DNA from: Triticum aestivum
Lineage: Eukaryota; Streptophyta; Magnoliopsida; Poales; Poaceae
DNA: 64,000 bases
Direction: 5' to 3'
Assembly: GCF_018294505.1 (NCBI RefSeq)
Contig: NC_057798.1
Coordinates: 368,243,673 to 368,307,672, forward strand
Shown here one piece after another: positions 55,640 to 64,000 of this stretch. Under the pieces are notes generated by a model. That model did not search any database. It was given only the letters and a program-made list of their open reading frames with translations, and had not been told where the DNA came from. The position numbers and the translations under genes were made by a program. The first letter of the stretch is position 1; the number at the start of each line of letters is the position of its first letter.

Positions 55640-56600
55640 AAGCTTTATTGATCATAGTCCACATGAAGTGGTATAAAAAAGTCATGTGAATGGATGAACC
55701 ATAGATATCGCCTCCCATCAAGAGTGTTTGGAAACTTAGCTAATCTATCTGCACCAGTATTTTAAATTTACAATTAACTAAACTAGCTCGCTGCTTAATC
55801 TCGTCAATGATACAACCATAAGTGCTACTAGTTTCTCTTTTAGTGCCGTTTCACCACCTGCTTTGAGTCAGAGGCAATTATAAATTTTTAAATCATCAAG
55901 TCTTCTGCAAGAGCCAAAACTTTTCTGCATGCCATTGTCTCGAGTGTAGCTACATCGATGATTCCCCGGACAATCAGAGAGGAGCTACCCAAATATCGTC
56001 CAACATCATCTCGGCACACTGCGGATGCTACTCCTCTCAATTCGGACTTTGCCATGCTTGCATCGACATGGATTTTTGCATAACTCCGGGGTGGTGCTCT
56101 AGGCCTCGCCGTTGTTCTTCTGATCTCAGTTGGCACCCTTGTCTCCTTCTCTATTGTCATCTCCAATTCTGATATAAATCTTTTAATGAACTCGTGAGTG
56201 GCCGGAGGACTTTAAAGACCACTTCGTGTATGACTTTCCTCCGTGCCCACCATAAGGTGATTGACGGCTTAATGAATGCCTCATGTGATAATGAATCAAT
56301 CATCGCGAATAACCACTACTTGGCACTTAGGTTCAGTTGTCTCGCATAAATGCTCCGCCAACTCCCCATCAACAAGTGCCCGCACGCACCTCGTCATGTT
56401 GCACTCGAGCAACGAGTGTCTCCAGGAGTCAACCGCGCCACAAAGAGCGCAAGTACTGGTGGTGGACATTTTCCTATGATCCCGTACATCCTCGGTTGGC
56501 AATGAATGCGTTGCTAGTCTCCAGAGAAACATACGTACTTTACCTGATATTCACAATAGTTTACATGAGGCCGCATCTCTTGATGAAGCCAAAGTAATTA
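55640..56600 (-). pseudogene. Non-LTR RT-type relic: zinc-binding domain and RNase H
   Basis: Minus strand. 56532-56296 reads FLWRLATHSLPTEDVRDHRK and CALCGAVDSWRHSLLECNMT, the zf-RVT module that follows RT in plant non-LTR elements. After a broken stretch, 56166-55888 reads SYAKIHVDASMAKSELRGVA, VCRDDVGRYLGSS and VATLETMACRKVLALAEDL, an RNase H (RVT_3) fold with its first D and E visible. 55700-55640 retains HVDYDQ and an AATAAA-like signal. RT itself is absent. Probably a 5'-truncated LINE-related copy, much older than the LINE at 26.7-30.0 kb. Confidence 0.7.
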
Positions 56601-56734
56601 CACCACTCCTGAAAGGTGATGTTGAAATCTTCGTCCAGGAGAAGGAAAGTGATCCTGATGTGGAGTGGAACTCCTAGGGCCAATCTTTCACAAACTGGAG
56701 GGGGGAAGAAACGAAGAACACGAGAGGAAAATCA

Positions 56735-57284
56735 CTCAATCAACAAGATCCAAATCATATATGTGCTAAATCCACATACACAAGAGGAGATACAAAGATC
56801 TAAAGTAAACACAAGAGGATACATAAGGTAGCTAGTTCATCCCAATCCTTGGAGGAGAGAGGTCTTGAATCCTAGGAGGATCTTCCCATGAAGGGGTCTT
56901 GAATCCACTTTGGGTATCTTCTCACATGGAGGCCTTGATCTCCATGGGAGTAGGGGTAAGTGGATGAGAAAATATCTATCTCTATCTTGAATTATCACAA
57001 TGATAACCCTAAAACATAGGTGAAGGAGGAGTATATATAGTCTAGGGGTAGATAGAGGTACATGGGCCTCGGTCCAAGTCATGCATGTAGGAACGGTCTG
57101 GATGATCCGGAAGGTGGTCTGGATGATCCGGGAGGTGGTTCGGATGATCCGGCGTCGGAGGTCTGGATGATCCGGGCGCCGTCAGGATCGTCTGGCTGTG
57201 TCGTAGCAGCCGTCGCGGGTCAGGATGATCCGGGTTTTAGTGCAGATGATTCGGCTTTGCTCGGTGGGGTGATGTGGCTTCGGG
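56735..57284 (+). repeat. Unclassified repeat, copy B
   Basis: Matches 38455-38474 plus 48172-48500 (agatccaa...taaatccacatacac, gatcttcccatgaaggggtcttg, cttctcacatggagg). It continues through a TATA-like ggagtatatatagtc (about 57030) into a 'gatgatccgg' array. It is cut at 57284 by the BARE-like LTR. Non-coding. Confidence 0.6.
57095..57250 (+). repeat. Short tandem array, core 'tctggatgatccgg'
   Basis: Six to seven imperfect copies with variable spacers (ggaaggtgg, gaggtgg, cgtcggagg). It is part of unclassified repeat copy B. Confidence 0.75.
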
Positions 57285-58975
57285 TGATGGGGAACATTGC
57301 ATGAAAATTAAAAAAATCTACGAAACACCCAAGATCTAATCTAGGAGATGTATAACAGCGACAGGGGAGTGTGTCTGCATACTCTTTGTAGACCAAAAGT
57401 GTTAGCGTCATAACGCGATTGATGCAGTCGTACTCTTGACGATCCAATCCGATCTAGTGCCGAACGAACGGCACCTTCGAGTTTAGCACACGTATGGCTC
57501 GTCGACATCCTCTCCTTAATCCAGCAAGTGAGGGAGAGGAGGTAGATGAGATCTGAACCAACACGACGACGTGATGGTGGAGGTGGTGGCGGCAGCGAAA
57601 TTCCGGCAGGGCTTCACCAAGCGCTGACGAAACATGGGGGATGAGTAACGGAAGGGAGACAGGGAAAGCCCGGAAGGGTGACGGGGCACGCCCTAGCCCC
57701 CCTCCCACAGCACAGGCCAGCGCCTGGGGGGAGGAGTGCCCTCCAAGCCAAGTGGAGGGCCCTCCCCCTTAGGGTTTCCCTTCCCCGGGCGCATGGGCCT
57801 TGTAGGGGCTGGTGCATCTAGCCCAATAAGGCCAGGGCACCCCCACCTACAGCCCATGCTACTGTATGGGACATGGTGAAACCCTTTACAGACTTTTGGA
57901 CCCCTCCGGAATCCACCAAAACCTTCTGGAAGCTTCCCGGTACAATACCCAAAAAAAACAAACTTTTTCCGGAACCCCGATAACAACTTTCCATATATGT
58001 ATCTTTACCTCCGGACTATTTCGGAGCTCCTTGTGACATCACGGGTCCCATTCCGGACTCCGATTAACCTTCGGACTTTCCAATATTGATACCTCAATAC
58101 TACCCTAGCGCTACCGAACGTTAAGCGTGCAACTCTACGGGTTCGAGAATCATGTAGACATGACCGAGACTCCTCTCCGGTCAATAACCAATAGCAGGAT
58201 GTGGATGCCCATATTAGTTCCCACATATTTCATGAAGATCTTTATCGCTTGAACCACGATGTCAATGATTCGATTAATCCTGATTCCCTTTGTCCGGCAA
58301 TATGTTACTTGCCCGGGATTCGATCATCGGTATCTCCATACCTAGTTCAATCTCGTTGCCGGCAAGTCTCTTTACTCATTCTATATTACAAGATCCCATG
58401 ACTAACTCATTAGCCACATTGCTTGCAAGTTCTTTATGATGTTCTATTACCAAGAGGGCCCAGGGATATCTCTCCGTCAAACGAAGTGACAAATCCTAGT
58501 CTCGATCCACGCCAACCCAACAGACACCTTCGGAGATACATATACAGCATCTTTATGATCACCTAGTTACGAAGTGACATTTGATAGCACACAAGGTATC
58601 CCTCCAGTATCTGGGAGTTGCATGATCTCATGGTTTTAGGAATAGATACTTGACATGAAGAAAGTTGTAGCAAATAACTAAGCGATACGATCTGTTGCTA
58701 AGCTTACGGTTGGGTTTGTCCATCACATCATTCTCCTAATGATGTGATCCAGTTATCAAATGACAAACCATGTCTATGGTTGGGAAATCTTAACCATCTT
58801 TGATCAACGGGCTAGTCTAGTAGAGGCTTACTAGGGACATGGTGTAGTTTATATATTCACACATGTATTTAAGTTTCCGGTCAATACAATTCTAGCATGA
58901 ATAATAAACATTTATCATGAACGGGAAATATGATAATAATGAATTTATTATTGCCTCTAGGGCATATTTCCAATA
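57285..58975 (-). repeat. 3' LTR of the BARE-like element
   Basis: 1691 bp. The minus strand starts tattggaaatatgccctagagg (terminal TG mutated to TA) and ends ...cgaagat-type sequence with gttccccatca, the familiar BARE/WIS end. It matches the reverse complement of 63412-64000 over the available length. Confidence 0.85.
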
Positions 58976-58987
58976 GTCTCCCACTTG
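58976..58987 (-). other. Polypurine tract of the BARE-like element
   Basis: The minus strand reads CAAGTGGGAGAC directly before the LTR start. Confidence 0.75.
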
Positions 58988-58999
58988 CACTAGAGTCAG

Positions 59000-61900
59000 T
59001 AATCTAGTTCACATCGCCATGTGATTACACCTAATGAGTTTTGGGGTTTGATCATGTTTTGCTTGTGAGAGAGGTTTTAGTCAACAGGTGTGCAACATTC
59101 AGATCCGTGTGTACTTTGCAAATCTCTATGTCATGCTATAGATGCTGCTACCACGCTCCACTTGGAGCTATTCCAAATGACCGCTCCACTATACGTATGC
59201 GGTTCGAGACTCAGAGTCATCTGGATCAGTGTCAAAGCTTGAATCGACGTAACCCTTTATGATGAACTCTTTATCACCTCCATAAACGAGAAAACATTTC
59301 CCTAGTCCTATTTAGGTACCTAAGGATAACTTTGACCGTTGTCCAATGATCCACTCCTATATCACTCTTGTACCCCCTTGCCAGACTCATGGCAAGGCAC
59401 ACATCAGGTATGGTACACAGCATGGCATACATTATAGATCCTATGGTTGAGGCATAGGGGACGACCTTCATCCTTTCTCTTTCTTCTGCCGTGGTCGAGC
59501 TTTGAGTCTGACTCAACTTTATACCTTACAAGGCAAGAACTCCTTCTTTGACTGATCCATTTTGAACTCCTTCAAAATCTTGGCTAGGTATGCTCTATGT
59601 GAAAATCTTATCTGGCGTCTTGATCTATCTCTATAGATCTTGATGCCCAATATGTAAGCAGCTTTACCCAGGTATTCCTTTGAAAAACTCCTTTCAAGCA
59701 ACCCTTTATGCTTTCCAGAAATTCTACACCATTTCCAATCAATAATATGTCATCCACATATACTATCAGAAATGCTATAGAGCTCCCATTCACTTTGTTG
59801 TAAATACAAGTTTATGTAAGTTTGTATAAAACCAAAAACTTTGATCACCTCATCAAATCATATATTCCAACTCCGGGATGCTTGCACCAGTCCATAGATG
59901 GATCCCTGGAGCTTGCATACCTTTTGAGCACCCTTAGGATCCACAAAACCTTTGGGTTGCATCATATACAACTCTTCCTTAAGGAAAGCGGTTTTCACAT
60001 CCATCTGCCAGATTTCATAATCGAAAAATGCGGCAATTTCTAACATAATTCTAATAGACTTAAGCATCGCTACGGGTGAGAAAGTCTCATCACAGTAAAC
60101 TCCCCGAACTTGCCAAAAAACCTTTGCAACAAGTCGAGCTTTATGGACGGTGACATTACCATCAACATTTGTCTTCTTAAAGATCCATTTGTTCTCAATG
60201 GCATTACAATCATCAGGTAAGTCTACCAAAGTCCATACTTGGTTCTCATACATGGATCCTATCTCAGATTTCATGGCCTCTAGCCATTTGTCAGAATCCG
60301 GGCTCATCATTGCTTCTTCATAGTTCGTAGGTTTGTCGTTATCCAACAACATGGCTTCCATGACATGATTACCATACCACTCTAGTGTGGAACATGTCCT
60401 GGTCGACCTACGAAGTTCAGTAGTAACTTGATCTGAAGTTTTATGATCATCATCATTAATTAGTTTCCTCTTTGGTTGGTGTAGGCATCATGGGAACTGC
60501 TTTCTGTGATATGCTACCTTCCAATTCAAGTAAAGGTTCGATAACCTCATCAAGTTCTACCTTTCTCTGACTCACTTCTTTCGAGAGAAAACTCCTTCTT
60601 TGAAAAGGATCCATTCTTGATAACAAAGACTTGCCTTCGGATCTGTGATAGAAGGTATTCTATGAAGACACACTTCTCCGCTTTAGGTTCGAGCTTATCA
60701 AGCGTAAGTGTCGCATCCCCAAACTATAAGAAACGACAATATAGGTTTCTTGCCAAACCATAGTTCATACGGTGTCGTCTCAACGGATTTATATGGTGCC
60801 CTATTTAAAGTGAATGTTATTATCTCTAATGTGTAGACCCAAAACTATAGTGGCAAATCGGTAAGAGACATCATAGAAAGCACCATATCCAATAGAGTAC
60901 AACTACGACGTTCGGACACACCATTACGTTGTGGTGTTCCAAGTGGCGTGAGTTGTGAAACAATTTTCGCATTGTCTTAAATACATGCCAAACACGTAAC
61001 TTACATATTCACCTCCACAATCATATCGTAGAAATTTTATCTTCTTGTCACAATGATCTTCAACTTCATTATGAAATTGCTTGAACTTTTCAAAATTACA
61101 GACTTGTTTTCATTAAGTAAATATACTCGGATCTACTCAAATCATCTGTGAAGGTAAGATAATAATGATATCCTCCGCGTGCTTCAACACTCATCAGACC
61201 ACATACATCGGTATGTATTATTTCCAACAAGTCACTTGCCTGCTCCATTGTTCCGGAAAACGGTGTTTTAGTCGTCTTTCCCATGAGGCATGGCTCACAT
61301 GTCTCAAATGATTCATAATCAAGTGATTCCAAAAGTCCATCAATGTGGAGTTTCTTCATTCTCTTTTCACCAATATGACGTAAGCGGCAGTGCCACAAAT
61401 ATGTGGAACTATCATCATTAACTTTCATCTTTTGGCATCAATATTATGAATATGTGTATTACTACGATCAAGATTCAACCAGAATAAACCATTCACAAAG
61501 GGCGCATGATCATAAAAGATATTTTCTATATAAATAGAATAACCATTATTCTCTGACTTAAATGAGTAATCTTCTTGCAATAAACAAGATCTTGATATAT
61601 TGTTCATGCTTAATGCAGGCACCAAATAACATTTATTTAGGTTTAAAACTAATCCTAAAGGTAGAGGGAGTGTGCCGATGGCGATCACATCAACCTTGGA
61701 GACACTTCCAACACGCATTGTACCTCATCCTCAGCTAGTCTCCATTTACTCTGTAGCTTCTGTTTTGAGTTACGAATAAGAGCAACCGAACCAGTATCAA
61801 ATCCCCAGGCGCTACTACGAGCACTAGTAAGGTACACATCATTAACATGTATATCAAATATACCTTTGTTGATGTTGCTAGCCTTCTTATCTTCCAAGTA

Positions 61901-62689
61901 CTTGGGGCAGTTCTGCTTCCAATGACCATTCCCCTTGCAATAGAAGCACTTAGTCTCAGGTTTGGGTCCAACCTTGGGTTTCTTCATGGGAGCGGCAACT
62001 GCCTTGCCATTCTTCTTGAAGTTCCATTTCTTTCCTTGCCTTTCTTGAAACTAGTGGTCTTATTGACCATCAACACTTGATGCTATTTCTTGATTTCTAC
62101 CTCTGCGGCCTTAAGCATCGTGAAGAGCTCAATGGATCATTTTCTCCATCCCTTGCACATTATAGTTCATCACAAAGCCCTTGTAGCTTGGTGGCAGTGA
62201 TTGGTGAACTCTATCAATTGCTACTTCATCTGGAAGATTTACTGCCAATTGATTTAAGTGGTTGTAGTACCAGACATCTTGAGTACGTGTTCGCTAACGG
62301 AGCTGTTCTCCTCCATCTTGCAGCTAAAGAACTTGTCGGAGGTGTCATACCTCTCAACCTGGGCATGAGCCTAAAATACCAATTTCAGCTCATGGAACAT
62401 CTCATATGCTTTGTCGTGCTCAAAACGTCGAGCTCCTATTCTAAGCCGTAAAGCATAGCACGCTAAACTATCATGTAGTCATCACTTCTAGTCCGCCAGA
62501 CGTTCATAGCGTCCAAAATTTCGGAGCGGGTGGTTCACCTAGCAGTGCATCAAAGACATAAGCCTTCTATGCAGCAGCGAGGATAATCCTCAAATTACGG
62601 ACCCAGTCCACTTAGTTGCTTCCATTATCTTTCAACTTTTATTTCTCTAGGAACGCATTAAAATTCAAGGGAGCTACAATGCGAGCCAT
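59000..62689 (-). pseudogene. BARE-like gag-pol (heavily broken)
   Basis: ATG at 62689 (MARIVAPLNFNAFLEK) starts gag. The knuckle CFYCKGNGHWKQNC is at 61987-61900 and the protease motif WGFDTGS at about 61800. Integrase has WHCRLRHIGEKRMKKLH, CEPCLMGK and DVCGLMSVEARGG (61428-61096), then PQRNGVSERR near 60930. RT is 60361-59858 (WIFKKTNVDGNV, KARLVAK, MDVKTAFL) and 59793 on (FLIVYVDDILLIG, catalytic YVDD retained). RNase H lies in 59516-59200 (YASTIGSIMYAMLCTIPDVC). At least six stops and frameshifts. Long dead. Confidence 0.85.
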
Positions 62690-63411
62690 TGATCTACAAC
62701 ATAATTTGTGAAGACATTTAGACTGTTCATGATAATTGGTTCAGTTAATCATATTACTAATGAACTCCTACTTAAATCAACATCCCTCAAGTTGTCTAAG
62801 TGTTACATTATCCAAATCAACTACCCATGTCCGATCATCACGTGAGATGGGGTCGTCATCAATGGTGAACATCTCCATGTTGATCATATCTACTATATGA
62901 CTCATGTTCAACCTTTCGGTCCTCCGTGTTCTGAGGCCATGGTGTACATGTTAGGCTCATCAAGTTTAATCCAACTATTCTGCATGGGTAAAATTGGTTT
63001 ACACCCGTTGCATGCGAATGTAGAGTCTATCACACCCGATCGTCATGAGGTGCTTTGAAACGATGAACTTTCATATCGGTGCATACTTAGGGAGAACACT
63101 TTTATCTTGAAATTAAGTGAAGGGATCATTTTATAATGCTACCATCATCCTAAGCAAAGTAAAGATGCATAAAAAGATAAACATCACATGCAATCAATAT
63201 GTGATACGATATGGCCATTATCATCTTGTGCTTTTGATGTCTGTCTCCAAGGCACCAACATGATCTCCATTGTCATCGACATTACACAATGATATCCATC
63301 ATCATGATCTCCATCATCGTGCCATCATGTGGTTGTCTCAGCCAACTATTTCTTCTATGACTATTGCTAACTCATAGCAATAAAGTAAAGCAATTACATG
63401 GTGGTAAATAT
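62690..63411 (-). other. BARE-like leader, truncated
   Basis: Minus-strand untranslated leader between LTR and gag. The phrases cctcagaacacggaggaccg, atggagatgttcaccattga and cacgtgatgatcggacatgg are typical of the BARE/WIS leader. Broken at 63412 by the incoming LTR. Confidence 0.7.
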
Positions 63412-64000
63412 TGTTGGAAATATGCCCTAGAGGCAATAATAAATTGGTTGTTATCATATTTCCTTATTCATGATAAAGGTTTATTATTCATGCTAGAATT
63501 ATATTGACCAGAAACTTAAATACATGTGTGAATACATAGACAAATACTGTGTCCCTAGTGAGCCTCTACTAGACTAGCTCGTTGATCAAAGATGGTTAAG
63601 GTTTCCTAACCATAAACATGAGTTCTCATTTGATAACAGGATCACATCATTAGGAGAATGATGTGATGGACAAGACCCAATCGTAAGCTTAGCAGTTGAT
63701 CGTATCAGTTTATTGTTATAGCTTTCTTCATGTCAAGTATCTATTCCTAAGACCATGAGATCATGCAACTCCCTGACACCAGAGAATACTTAGTGTGTAT
63801 CCAAATGCCACTTCGTAACTGGGTGATCGTAAAAGTGCTCTATAGGTATCACCGAAGGTGTTTGTTGGGTTGGCACAGATCGAGACTGGGATTTATCACT
63901 CCATGTGACGGAGAGATATCTCTGGGCCCTTTCGATAATACAACATCATAAAGAGCTTGCAAGCAATGTGCCTAATGAGTTAGTAACGAGATCTTGTATT
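63412..64000 (+). mobile_element. BARE-like LTR in plus orientation, cut by the window end
   Basis: Begins tgttggaaatatgccctaga with intact TG and runs to the window end. It faces the minus-strand BARE-like element, so it is a separate, younger insertion in that element's leader. Whether it is a solo LTR or a full element cannot be seen. Confidence 0.85.

Larger units (their letters stand above)
57285..63411 (-). mobile_element. BARE/WIS/Angela-like copia element, degenerate, 5' end beyond an insertion
   Basis: Minus-strand order: leader, gag, protease, integrase, RT, RNase H, PPT, 3' LTR. The 3' LTR is 57285-58975, and the left flank is tcggg. The 5' LTR would lie to the right but is replaced within this window by a head-on LTR starting at 63412. 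The whole coding region is in fragments. Confidence 0.85.

Noticed and set aside
55560..56600. Host RNase H-like gene
   Set aside because: The zf-RVT module upstream, several stops and the missing RT point to a decayed non-LTR element rather than a host gene.

Overview
The window is Triticeae-type grass nuclear DNA (wheat, Aegilops or barley relatives). The evidence is layered LTR retrotransposons with BARE/WIS/Angela-like, Sabrina/WHAM-like and Sirevirus-like termini, a Stowaway MITE with CTCCCTC ends, an L1-type LINE, and one intron-containing host gene on the minus strand. That gene is HEN1, the small-RNA 2'-O-methyltransferase, at about 50.3-55.25 kb. Almost everything else is transposon-derived.

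Layout. (1) 1-591 is the 3' part of a gypsy LTR. (2) 592-8448, 10129-10175 and 34155-35229 are three pieces of one old Ty3/gypsy element: gag, protease, RT, RNase H, integrase, an antisense B3-like ORF with its own TATA box, then LTR-like sequence. It is split by a solo LTR (8449-10128) and by a complete Sirevirus-type Ty1/copia element on the minus strand (10176-34154, TSD ctctc). The Sirevirus is itself split inside gag by a non-coding LTR element (23348-32551, TSD cctgc), which in turn carries a 5'-truncated LINE (about 26670-30030). That is four levels of nesting. (3) 35230-36713 is another LTR of the same Sirevirus family in the opposite orientation. (4) 36714-38474 and 48172-48760 belong to an older unclassified repeat. 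It is split by a second Sirevirus-like element (38475-48166, TSD cacat) that has gag and a third ORF but no pol. (5) 48.8-50.3 kb is intergenic and holds a 56-bp tandem repeat broken by a 177-bp solo LTR. (6) HEN1 has nine inferred exons and a MITE in intron 2. (7) 55.6-56.6 kb is a non-LTR RT/RNase H relic, followed by a second copy of the unclassified repeat. (8) 57285-63411 is a degenerate BARE/WIS/Angela-like element on the minus strand. A head-on BARE-type LTR (63412 to the window end) interrupts its leader.

The most unusual feature is a third-ORF module shared by the two Sirevirus-like elements. In both, a long hydrophilic ORF lies downstream of gag (or gag-pol). About 600-680 bp of untranslated sequence containing a TATA box precedes it. 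In the pol-less element, that internal TATA box is preceded by the same TCGGT...ACCGA palindromic repeats that precede the TATA box of its LTRs. This suggests that ORF3 has its own promoter, copied from or convergent with the LTR U3. A second case of private regulation is the antisense B3-domain-like ORF in the gypsy element, which also has a TATA box and leader.

Limits: family names are from remembered hallmarks, exon borders from GT-AG signals and protein similarity, and divergence from eye counts. No database search was run.
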